Source of the DNA: an uncultured Bacteroidota bacterium
GTDB taxonomy: Bacteria; Bacteroidota; Bacteroidia; Flavobacteriales; Flavobacteriaceae
Assembly (NCBI GenBank): GCA_902518355.1
Contig: CABYFY010000014.1
Location: 1-32,170, forward strand
Reading direction: 5' to 3'
Length of the DNA: 32,170 nucleotides
In this document: one piece after another, positions 9,729-17,678 of the stretch
How the letters are laid out: each line of letters starts with the position of its first letter
Numbering within the stretch: the stretch's first letter is position 1
The notes under the pieces: generated by a model
Databases searched by the model: none
The model's input: the letters and a program-made list of their open reading frames with translations, nothing else
Told to the model about the DNA's origin: nothing
Position numbers and translations under genes: made by a program

Positions 9729-10655
9729 ATGAAGTTTACAAAAGAGATAAAGGTTGGTTTTTTAGCCGTGTTAGGAATTATGATGAGCGTTTTTTCATAC
9801 AATTACCTAAAAGGTATCAATCTATTTGATAAGAATAGAAAATTTATTGTAAAATATGAAAAAGTTGATGGTCTTTCAGTGTCGAATCCCGTAACAATGA
9901 ATGGTTTCAAAATTGGCAAGGTTCAGAAAATTAATTTTAATTCAAAAAATACACGTGAACTACTCGTAGATATAATAATAGATAATGACGTTATTTTTCC
10001 TAAAACCAGTTTAGCTGAATTATATGAGACTGGTTTAATTGGAGGGAAAGCTATCGCTATAATTCCTGATTATAAAAATGATTCAACAATAGCAATCGAT
10101 GGTGATTATTTAAAAGGTGTAATAAAACCGGGACTTACCGAGTTGGTAAATCAAATATTACCACAAGTTCAACTACAGATTGAGGCAGTAATGAAAAACG
10201 CCGAAATAGTATTACAAAATATAAACACCCTTTTTGATGATGAAACAAAAAAAGAGCTTAAATCTAGTATTGAAGATTTTTCAAATTTAACCAGCAGTCT
10301 TTCAGAAACATCAGATGAAATTTCTAAGTTAATTGCTGACAATTCAGAAAATTTGACAAATAGTCTTTCAGATTTCAGATCTGCAAGCAACAATATAAAA
10401 AGCATAACAGATTCTCTCAATTCAGATGATATTAAATCTATAACAACAAACTTGAATTCACTTGTAAATAATTTAAATTCAATTACAACAAGTTTAAAGA
10501 ACTCAGAAGGTACAGCTGGTAAATTAATTAATGATAAATCGATATATGATAATCTTGAAAATGCTACAAATCAATTGAATCGATTAATTGAAGATATTAA
10601 GCTCAATCCAAGCAGATATATTAATTTCTCCGTTTTTGGAAAAAAAAATAAATAA
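9729..10655 (+). CDS. MCE/MlaD family membrane-anchored lipid-transport protein
   Basis: The 308-residue protein has an N-terminal membrane anchor (about 9-26, after KFTKEIKVG), one MCE domain (about 37-115, with VDGLSVSNPVTMNGFKIGKV) and a long helical region (145-295, rich in N, S, L and I) that probably forms a coiled coil or helical tube. MCE proteins carry lipids between inner and outer membranes. No MlaE permease or MlaF ATPase gene is adjacent, so partners must lie elsewhere. The 3' end has an A9 run, and its stop codon is followed with no gap by the next gene's start, in the same reading frame. Family assignment is firm; lipid transport is inferred from the family. Confidence 0.9.
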   Translation: MKFTKEIKVGFLAVLGIMMSVFSYNYLKGINLFDKNRKFIVKYEKVDGLSVSNPVTMNGFKIGKVQKINFNSKNTRELLVDIIIDNDVIFPKTSLAELYETGLIGGKAIAIIPDYKNDSTIAIDGDYLKGVIKPGLTELVNQILPQVQLQIEAVMKNAEIVLQNINTLFDDETKKELKSSIEDFSNLTSSLSETSDEISKLIADNSENLTNSLSDFRSASNNIKSITDSLNSDDIKSITTNLNSLVNNLNSITTSLKNSEGTAGKLINDKSIYDNLENATNQLNRLIEDIKLNPSRYINFSVFGKKNK

Positions 10656-11936
10656 TTGGAATTTATACCTAACATAATTTTTGTCATACTATTGGTTGTC
10701 TCTTTAGGTTTCTTTAGTAGAAACGTTATGAGACTTAAAAGAAACATAAACTTAGGAAAAGGGCAAACGGATCCCATAACAAACAAACCTGAAAGAATTA
10801 AGAATATGCTGAGAATTGCTTTGGGTCAATCAAAAATGGTAACCAGACCGATTCCAGGAATACTTCATTTGATAGTTTATTTAGGATTTATAATCATAAA
10901 CATTGAACTGATTGAGATCCTGATTGATGGTATATTTGGTACTCACAGAGTATTTTCATCAATTGGAGGATTTTATGGTTTTCTAATTGGTTCATTTGAA
11001 GTTTTTGCAGTCCTTGTCTTGATTGCGGTTATCGCTTTTTGGTCAAGAAGAAATATTATAAGAATAAAGAGATTTTCTGAAACAAAAATGATGGGGTGGC
11101 CCAAACTTGATGCGGATTTAATTTTATATTTCGAAATCATACTGATGAGTTTATTTCTATTGATGAATGCAACAGATGTAGAATTTCAAAATATGAATAA
11201 TGGAAATGTAATCAGTGGTTATATTTACCCTTATTTTAGTGGCTATTCTGAAGAAACATTACACCTTTTTGAGAGGTCTTTCTGGTGGTCTCATATTATC
11301 GGTATTTTTATTTTTCTTAATTATTTATATTATTCAAAACACTTACATATAATTCTAGCTTTTCCAAACACCTATTATGCTTCATTATCAGACATGGGTA
11401 AGTTAAATAACATGAAATCGGTTACAAATGAAGTAAATATAATGATGGGTAAGTCAAGTGAATCTGATGTTAATGATGATATAAATTTTGGTGCCTCAGA
11501 CGTAATGGATCTTTCTTGGCTCCAATTATTAAATGCATATTCATGCACTGAATGTGGTAGATGTACAAGTGCGTGTCCAGCAAATATGACAGGTAAAAAA
11601 TTATCACCAAGAAAAATTATGATGGATACCAGAGATAGAATTGAAGAAGTTGGTAACAACATTGATACAAACGGAAAATATATTAATGACAATAAAAAGC
11701 TGTTAGGTGATTATATTTCTATGGAGGAATTATGGGCGTGTACCTCATGCAATGCATGTGTTGAAGAGTGTCCGATAAGTATCAATCCACTTTCAATTAT
11801 AATGGATATGAGAAGAAATTTGGTAATGGAAGATTCTTCAGCCCCCAGTGAATTGAATAATATGATGAGTAATATAGAGAATAATGGAGCACCTTGGCCA
11901 TACAATCAACAAGATAGATTAAATTGGAATGAATAA
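10656..11936 (+). CDS. Membrane-bound 4Fe-4S ferredoxin-type protein (HdrE/DsrM-like membrane part plus two clusters)
   Basis: The 426-residue protein has about five membrane segments (near 3-21, 66-90, 106-128, 153-171, 211-229). Histidines at 71, 203, 213, 229 and 231 in or near them could bind b-type heme as in NarI/HdrE-like subunits. A cytoplasmic domain with two 4Fe-4S motifs follows: C297, C300, C303, C307 and C362, C365, C368, C372. The tail GAPWPYNQQDR resembles the NPWG-type motif of GlcF/HdrD-like proteins. The start is TTG directly after the upstream stop. The next ATG (residue 25) would remove the first membrane helix. It probably passes electrons between quinone and the CCG-type subunit at 12370-13161. 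The redox partner is unknown. Confidence 0.88.
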   Translation: MEFIPNIIFVILLVVSLGFFSRNVMRLKRNINLGKGQTDPITNKPERIKNMLRIALGQSKMVTRPIPGILHLIVYLGFIIINIELIEILIDGIFGTHRVFSSIGGFYGFLIGSFEVFAVLVLIAVIAFWSRRNIIRIKRFSETKMMGWPKLDADLILYFEIILMSLFLLMNATDVEFQNMNNGNVISGYIYPYFSGYSEETLHLFERSFWWSHIIGIFIFLNYLYYSKHLHIILAFPNTYYASLSDMGKLNNMKSVTNEVNIMMGKSSESDVNDDINFGASDVMDLSWLQLLNAYSCTECGRCTSACPANMTGKKLSPRKIMMDTRDRIEEVGNNIDTNGKYINDNKKLLGDYISMEELWACTSCNACVEECPISINPLSIIMDMRRNLVMEDSSAPSELNNMMSNIENNGAPWPYNQQDRLNWNE

Positions 11937-11942
11937 ATAATT

Positions 11943-12386
11943 ATGGATAAAAACTATATGGATAAAATTTTAAACGAAAAAGTAGAATCTGGGAAAAAAA
12001 TAAGCCCTGTTCTTGCTGATGGTGTCAAAAACTATCTAATTGACATTGATGGGACGATAACAGAGGATGTTCCAAATGAAGAGCCTGAAAGAATGGAGAC
12101 ATGTTTGCCATTTGATGATGCACTTAAAACATGTAATAGATGGTACGATGAAGGTCATATGATTTGTTTCTTTACTTCCAGAGTTGAAGAGCATCGGGAG
12201 GTAACAGAAAAATGGTTAAATAAACATGGATTTAAGTATCACTCATTGCTTATGGGCAAACCAAGGGGTGGAAATTATCACTGGATCGACAACCATTTAG
12301 TAAAAGCTACCAGATATAATGGTACATTTGGAGATTTAGTTAGAAAAGAAGTTACTATAGAAGTTTTTAATGATGAACGATCTTAA
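11943..12386 (+). CDS. Small HAD-superfamily-like protein, function unknown
   Basis: The 147-residue protein carries YLIDIDGTIT (31-40), a HAD motif I with Asp34 and Asp36. FFTSR (76-80) fits motif II, Lys106 in GKPRGG could be motif III, and HWIDN (113-117) resembles the acidic motif IV. This order suggests a capless or minimal HAD phosphatase; the substrate is not recognisable. It starts 6 bp after the membrane Fe-S gene, and its 3' end overlaps the CCG Fe-S gene by 17 bp, so it sits inside a two-subunit redox operon. That placement is odd and suggests a linked role or regulation. I would not accept a sugar-isomerase or other specific name without evidence. Confidence 0.7.
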   Translation: MDKNYMDKILNEKVESGKKISPVLADGVKNYLIDIDGTITEDVPNEEPERMETCLPFDDALKTCNRWYDEGHMICFFTSRVEEHREVTEKWLNKHGFKYHSLLMGKPRGGNYHWIDNHLVKATRYNGTFGDLVRKEVTIEVFNDERS

Positions 12387-13161
12387 AATAAAAACAATTG
12401 AAGAATTTCAAAGAGATGGTATTTCCCCTGAAATTTTATTTTGGGTTGGATGTGCTGGAAGTTTTGATGATCGGGCAAAAAGAATAACTAAAGCTTTTGT
12501 TAAAATCTTAAACTCTGCAAATATTAGTTTTGGAGTTTTAGGAAAAGATGAATCATGTACGGGTGATCCTGCTAAAAGAGCTGGAAATGAATTTCTTTTT
12601 CAGATGCAAGCTATGACCAATATAGAAGTTCTAAATTCTTTTGAAATAAAGACAATTGTTACAACATGTCCTCATTGTTTTAACACATTAAAAAATGAAT
12701 ACCCTGATTTGGGGGGCAATTATAAAGTTTATCATCATACCCAATTTATTAATAAACTGTTGGAAGAAGGTAGATTTTCAATTGAAGGTGGTTCTTACAA
12801 GGGTAAAAAGATTACATATCATGATCCATGTTTTTTAGGAAGGGCTAATAATGAATATAATGCCCCAAGAAATCTTATCAAGAAAATTGATGCGGAACTA
12901 GCTGAACTTAAAAGATGTAAATCAAAAGCATTGTGTTGTGGAGCTGGTGGTGCTCAAATGTTTAAAGAATCAGAAAAAGGGAAAACCGAGATTAATTTGG
13001 AGAGAGCAGAAGAAATTAAGGAAAATTCCTCTAAAATAGTTGCTACTGGTTGTCCTTTTTGTAATACAATGCTAACAGACGGTACAAAATCGTTTGAAAA
13101 AGAAAAACAGGTTGAAGTATTAGATATTGCAGAACTTATTGTTAGGGCAAAAGATTTATAA
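12370..13161 (+). CDS. CCG-domain Fe-S protein (HdrB/GlcF/LutA-like subunit)
   Basis: The 263-residue protein contains two cysteine-rich CCG-type domains. Ligand-like cysteines are C28 and C63, then C100 and C103 in TTCPHCFNT, and in the second half C154 in HDPCFLGR, C183, C189-C190 in CCGAGG, and C228 and C231 in GCPFC. Such domains bind noncubane 4Fe-4S clusters in heterodisulfide reductase HdrB/HdrD and in lactate or glycolate oxidase subunits. The protein has no transmembrane segment and is probably the soluble partner of the membrane Fe-S protein at 10656-11936, though the two genes are split by a HAD gene. Two ATGs lie side by side at 12370 and 12373; either could be used. The physiological substrate is unknown. 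Confidence 0.87.
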   Translation: MMNDLKIKTIEEFQRDGISPEILFWVGCAGSFDDRAKRITKAFVKILNSANISFGVLGKDESCTGDPAKRAGNEFLFQMQAMTNIEVLNSFEIKTIVTTCPHCFNTLKNEYPDLGGNYKVYHHTQFINKLLEEGRFSIEGGSYKGKKITYHDPCFLGRANNEYNAPRNLIKKIDAELAELKRCKSKALCCGAGGAQMFKESEKGKTEINLERAEEIKENSSKIVATGCPFCNTMLTDGTKSFEKEKQVEVLDIAELIVRAKDL

Positions 13162-13162
13162 A

Positions 13163-13645
13163 ATGTTAGTTGATTTCAAATCATTAAATAAAAATTCAAG
13201 AGTATGGGTTTTTCAATCAGTAACCTTAATTGACGATTACATAGTTGAAAATATAAAAGAAAAGTTAACACTATTTCTTGGTGAGTGGAAATCACACCAA
13301 AATAATGTAAAATCATCATTTGAAATAATAAGTAACACTTTTATTATTATCGCTGTAGATGATAATAATTTGGTCTCTGGATGTTCAATTGATTCGCTCG
13401 TGAACTTTGTAAAAGAACTAGAAAATACACATGATCTGCAATTACTTGATAAATTTCATGTGAAATTTATTAAAAACGGGGAAATACATACTCTTCATTT
13501 GAATGATTTTAAAATCCTTTGTAAAAAGCTTAAATCAGATGAAAAATTAGTCGTTTATAATAATTTGATTAATAACATTAATGAATTGGAAAATAATTGG
13601 AAAGTTGATATCAGAAATAGTTGGCACAATAGATTCTTAATATGA
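13163..13645 (+). CDS. Conserved protein of unknown function (160 aa)
   Basis: I choose the ATG at 13163, one base after the upstream stop. An earlier in-frame start at 13127 would overlap the Fe-S gene, and its extra 12 residues look unlike a natural N-terminus. The protein is soluble and mixed alpha/beta. Visible features are SRVWVFQS (from residue 11), a central GCSIDSLVNF segment, and the C-terminal SWHNRFL. From memory, flavobacterial relatives sit at this same place after the Fe-S genes and are sometimes labelled ABC transporter ATPase. No Walker A or signature motif is present here, so that name is not supported. The stop overlaps the next gene's ATG (ATGA at 13642). Function unknown. 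Confidence 0.8.
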   Translation: MLVDFKSLNKNSRVWVFQSVTLIDDYIVENIKEKLTLFLGEWKSHQNNVKSSFEIISNTFIIIAVDDNNLVSGCSIDSLVNFVKELENTHDLQLLDKFHVKFIKNGEIHTLHLNDFKILCKKLKSDEKLVVYNNLINNINELENNWKVDIRNSWHNRFLI

Positions 13646-16557
13646 AAAAGGTATTAACAGTTTTTATCATTTTATTATATTTTCAAAATCAGCAAGCACA
13701 ATCTGTTGACCCGCTTGCATCTAAAGATTTAGAATCACAAAATAAATGGGTAGATTCAATTTATAACAAACTTTCTATTGATGAAAAGATAGGACAGTTG
13801 TTTTTTGTTCAGGCCACTGGGAATAAAACTAATAATTCTAAAAAGATAGTTGATGATATTAAGAATTTTAAAATAGGAGGTTTAATTTTTTCAACCGGTG
13901 ACCCAACAACTCAAGCACATCTCACAAATAAATTTCAAAACTTATCTTCAACGCCATTACTGATAAGCATGGATGCTGAATGGGGTATAGGAATGAGGCT
14001 AGATTCTGTTCCAAAATTCCCTTGGAATATGAGTTTAGGTGCTGTAGCCGATAATTCATTGTTGGAAGATATAGGTATTGCTATTGGAAACCAATTTAAT
14101 AGATTAGGGATTCATATGAATTTTGCACCTGTCATTGATATTAACACTAACTCCAAAAATCCAATTATTGGAAATAGATCTTTTGGTGAAAGTAAAATTA
14201 ACGTCTCTGATAAAGGAATTAATTTCACAAAGGGATTACAGTCAAAAAATATTTTAGCTACTGCAAAACACTTTCCAGGACACGGAGACACATACAAAGA
14301 CTCTCATTTAACTTTACCTACAATAAGTTTTGACAAAAAAAGGATAAAAGAAGTAGAATTGTATCCTTTTAAAAAATTAATCGAAAATGGATTATCATCA
14401 GTGATGATTGCACATTTGAATGTCCCATCTTTGGAAAAAGAAAAAATGCTTCCTTCAACATTATCAAAAAACATCGTTGAGAATATACTAATAGATGAAC
14501 TTGATTTTAAAGGGTTAGTAATAACAGATGCTTTAGGAATGAAAGGCGTTTCTGAATATTCAAAAAAAAATGTTGACCTTTTAGCATTTTTAGCAGGAAA
14601 TGATATTCTGTTGATGTCATCAAATATCTCTAAGGGTATCAGGGAAATAAAAAAATCATATAAGAAGGGAAAAATAAGTGAAGAAAGGCTTTCGAAATCA
14701 GTAAAAAAGATATTAAAGGCAAAATACAAGGTTGGTTTACATAATTATAAATCAATAGAAACTAAAAATCTCATCGAGGATCTTAATAATACCTCTGTAG
14801 ACAATTTGATTAATAAATCTATAGAAAATATTCCAGTACTTATTAAAAATAAGGATGATATTATCCCTCTTAAACTAGATAGCAATAACATTATAAACCT
14901 ACAATTTGGTAATGACAATGGTATAATATTCAATGAATATTTAAATAAATACAAAAATATTAAGTCAGTAAATGCTTCAGATATCAACAATTTAGAGTTA
15001 ATTTCTCTTATAAGTGAGAATGAAACATTAATTGTGAGTTTTCACATGAAATCTAATACCCCATGGGAAAATATGAATAAAAAGTTTACTTCCCATGAAC
15101 TAGAATTAATTGAATTACTTGAGAAACATGAAAATAAGATATTAGTTTCTTTCACAAACCCATACACCTTGTCGCAAATTAATCTTGAATCATATAATTC
15201 AATTATAATAAGTTTTCAAAATAATCCTCAATTTCAAAAAACTACAGCACAACAAGTTTTTGGTGCAAAAAAAATTAAAGGTGTATTACCAGTTAGTATC
15301 AACGAAAAGTACCAAGAAGGTAATGGCCTTCTTTCTGAAGATATAAATATTTTAAGTTTTGATACACCTGAACATGTTGGTATCGATAGAAATAAGCTTT
15401 CTGAAATTGATTCAATAATTAGCTATGCAATTGAAAATGAAATGACACCCGGAGCTCAAATTTTAATTGCTAAGAATTCAAAGGTCATTTATGAAAAATC
15501 TTTTGGAAAACTTAGATATAAAGAGACTTTAGAAACAAATTCAGAAACAATATATGACTTAGCATCTCTTACCAAGATTTTGGTAACCACTCCAATAATA
15601 ATGAGTCTTTTTGATAAAAAGGTTATAGATTTAGAAACGAAGTTAAAAAATATAATACCAAGATATAAAGACTCTAATAAATCTGATATTTCCATAAAAG
15701 AATTATTATCAGGTCATGCTAGTCTACAGGCTTGGATTCCTTTTTACAGAATGACTTTAGATGAAGAAAATAAACCATCATCTAAATATTACAGTTTTAA
15801 AAGAAATAAAATTAATAGTTTAAAGGTTGCTCCTGATTTATTTTTAAGAGCTGACTATATAGATACCATTAGAGACATAATTAAAGAAAGTGATTTACTT
15901 AAAACCAAATATAAATACAGTGATTTATCATATTTAATAATACAAGAATATATAGAGGATTATTACAATAAAAATTTAGAGCAGATCATTGATGAACTAA
16001 TGTTTAAAAAGCTAGGTATTAATCTAACATATAATCCTTTTTTAAAAAATTCAACTTATAATGTAGCCCCAACAGAAATTGACGAATATTTTAGATATAA
16101 GGAAATAAATGGATACGTACATGATATGGCAGCTGCAATGTTTGGTGGTATTTCATCTCATGCTGGATTATTTGGCAATGCTATTAATGTGGCTAAAGTG
16201 ATGCAAATGTATCTTCAAGATGGAAATTATGCTAATCAGCAAATTTTAAAATCTAAAACAATTAATTTATTTAATAATTGTTATTATTGTGATGAAGATA
16301 ACAGAAGGGGAGTTGGTTTTGACAAACCTCAGCTAGAGGATGAAGGTCCAACATGTGGTTGTGTTTCCATGAATAGTTTTGGTCACTCTGGATGGACAGG
16401 AACATTTGCATGGGCTGATCCTGATTTAGATATTATATATATCTTCTTATCAAATAGATCTTATCCAAGTGGTGAAGCAGCAGGTAAATCTAAACTTGTA
16501 AAAGAAGATATAAGAAGTAAAATTCAAGAAGTTATTTATAAATCAATTATAAAATAG
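13642..16557 (+). CDS. Secreted GH3 beta-N-acetylglucosaminidase (NagZ-like) fused to a serine beta-lactamase/transpeptidase-like domain
   Basis: A signal peptide (about 1-19, ending AQ) is followed by a family 3 glycoside hydrolase domain (about 30-370). It carries KHFPGHGDT (209-217), the NagZ-type general acid/base loop, and VITDALGMKG (293-302) with nucleophile Asp296. A weakly conserved linker domain (about 390-560) follows. The C-terminal domain (about 575-971) is class C beta-lactamase-like: SLTK (Ser642, Lys645), YSD (759-761) and HSG (915-917). It also carries CYYC (880-883) and CGC (905-907) cysteines. The 971-residue protein probably trims periplasmic peptidoglycan fragments, but the role of the second domain is unproven. 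It overlaps the preceding gene by 4 bp and is 3 bp from bshA. Confidence 0.9.
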   Translation: MKKVLTVFIILLYFQNQQAQSVDPLASKDLESQNKWVDSIYNKLSIDEKIGQLFFVQATGNKTNNSKKIVDDIKNFKIGGLIFSTGDPTTQAHLTNKFQNLSSTPLLISMDAEWGIGMRLDSVPKFPWNMSLGAVADNSLLEDIGIAIGNQFNRLGIHMNFAPVIDINTNSKNPIIGNRSFGESKINVSDKGINFTKGLQSKNILATAKHFPGHGDTYKDSHLTLPTISFDKKRIKEVELYPFKKLIENGLSSVMIAHLNVPSLEKEKMLPSTLSKNIVENILIDELDFKGLVITDALGMKGVSEYSKKNVDLLAFLAGNDILLMSSNISKGIREIKKSYKKGKISEERLSKSVKKILKAKYKVGLHNYKSIETKNLIEDLNNTSVDNLINKSIENIPVLIKNKDDIIPLKLDSNNIINLQFGNDNGIIFNEYLNKYKNIKSVNASDINNLELISLISENETLIVSFHMKSNTPWENMNKKFTSHELELIELLEKHENKILVSFTNPYTLSQINLESYNSIIISFQNNPQFQKTTAQQVFGAKKIKGVLPVSINEKYQEGNGLLSEDINILSFDTPEHVGIDRNKLSEIDSIISYAIENEMTPGAQILIAKNSKVIYEKSFGKLRYKETLETNSETIYDLASLTKILVTTPIIMSLFDKKVIDLETKLKNIIPRYKDSNKSDISIKELLSGHASLQAWIPFYRMTLDEENKPSSKYYSFKRNKINSLKVAPDLFLRADYIDTIRDIIKESDLLKTKYKYSDLSYLIIQEYIEDYYNKNLEQIIDELMFKKLGINLTYNPFLKNSTYNVAPTEIDEYFRYKEINGYVHDMAAAMFGGISSHAGLFGNAINVAKVMQMYLQDGNYANQQILKSKTINLFNNCYYCDEDNRRGVGFDKPQLEDEGPTCGCVSMNSFGHSGWTGTFAWADPDLDIIYIFLSNRSYPSGEAAGKSKLVKEDIRSKIQEVIYKSIIK

Positions 16558-16560
16558 AGT

Positions 16561-17670
16561 ATGATAATAGGAATAGTATGTTATCCAACATTTGGAGGAA
16601 GTGGTGTATTAGCGACCGAATTAGGAATTGAATTATCCAGAAAAGGATATGAAATCCATTTTATCACCTATAATCAACCAGTCAAATTAGAACTATTTAG
16701 TAATAAAGTTCATTTTCATGAAGTTGAAGTTCCAAATTACCCATTATTTCATTATCCACCTTATGAACTCGCATTATCATCAAGATTAGTCGGGATTGTA
16801 AAAAAATATAAAATAAATATACTTCATGTTCATTATGCAATTCCGCACGCCTATGCAGCATTAATGGCAAAACAAATGCTTGATTCAATAGGAATTAAAA
16901 TACCTGTTGTTACAACACTACACGGTACCGATATAACCCTGGTTGGAAGCAACCCATCATACAAAACAGCTGTTGAATTTAGTATTAATAATTCTGATTA
17001 CGTTACTGCAGTTTCAGAAAGCCTTAAAAAAGATACTTTGTCATTATTTGAAATAAAAAAAGATGTTGAAGTGATACCAAACTTTGTAAATCTTGAAAAA
17101 TATAATTCAACTACTTCAAAAACAAATTTACTTAACAATAATCACAAAATTATCACACATGTAAGTAATTTTAGAAAGGTAAAAAGAATTATAGATGTGA
17201 TTGATGTTTTTGACGGTATTCAAAAGGAAATTCCTGCAAAATTACTTATGATTGGTGATGGTCCGGAAAAAAATAAGGCAGAGAAAAAAGCAAAGAGATT
17301 AGGAATAAAGGACAAGGTTATCTTCTTTGGTAAAAGCAATGAGACAAATAAAATACTTTCATTCACTGATTTATTCCTACTTCCTTCAGAAATAGAAAGT
17401 TTTGGTTTATCAGCCTTAGAAGCAATGGCAGCAAAAGTTCCTGTTATTACAAGTAATACTGGTGGTATTCCTGAAGTTAACATAAATAATTTTTCCGGAA
17501 GACTTAGTGATGTTGGAGATATTGAAAAAATGACAACTGATGCAATTGAAATCCTTTCAGATAAAAACCTTCATAAGACATTTAAAATGAATGCAAGGAA
17601 AAGGGCCGAGGATTTTGATATACATAAAATTGTTCCTAAGTATGAAAATATTTACAATAATTTAGATTAA
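16561..17670 (+). CDS. bshA: N-acetyl-alpha-D-glucosaminyl L-malate synthase
   Basis: BshA joins UDP-GlcNAc to L-malate, the first step of bacillithiol synthesis. The 369-residue protein is a GT4-type retaining glycosyltransferase. The N-terminus IGIVCYPTFGGSGVLATELG (3-22) is diagnostic of BshA within GT4. TLHGTDITL and the C-terminal E-x7-E motif in EIESFGLSALEAMA bind the nucleotide sugar. It starts 3 bp after the GH3 fusion gene, so it is probably cotranscribed with that envelope run. The other bacillithiol genes (bshB, bshC) are not here. Bacillithiol outside Firmicutes is known in Bacteroidota and Deinococcus lineages. Confidence 0.95.
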   Translation: MIIGIVCYPTFGGSGVLATELGIELSRKGYEIHFITYNQPVKLELFSNKVHFHEVEVPNYPLFHYPPYELALSSRLVGIVKKYKINILHVHYAIPHAYAALMAKQMLDSIGIKIPVVTTLHGTDITLVGSNPSYKTAVEFSINNSDYVTAVSESLKKDTLSLFEIKKDVEVIPNFVNLEKYNSTTSKTNLLNNNHKIITHVSNFRKVKRIIDVIDVFDGIQKEIPAKLLMIGDGPEKNKAEKKAKRLGIKDKVIFFGKSNETNKILSFTDLFLLPSEIESFGLSALEAMAAKVPVITSNTGGIPEVNINNFSGRLSDVGDIEKMTTDAIEILSDKNLHKTFKMNARKRAEDFDIHKIVPKYENIYNNLD

Positions 17671-17678
17671 TTGAGATT

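Noticed and set aside
14571-14580. A9 homopolymer inside the GH3 fusion gene as a phase-variation tract
   Set aside because: Runs of 8-10 A are common in this AT-rich window, and the frame is intact. One run without population data does not support phase variation.
14304-14729. 141-codon antisense frame in the GH3 fusion gene
   Set aside because: The longest antisense frame here, but fully inside the glycosidase domain and with a phenylalanine/isoleucine-rich composition typical of antisense AT-rich DNA.
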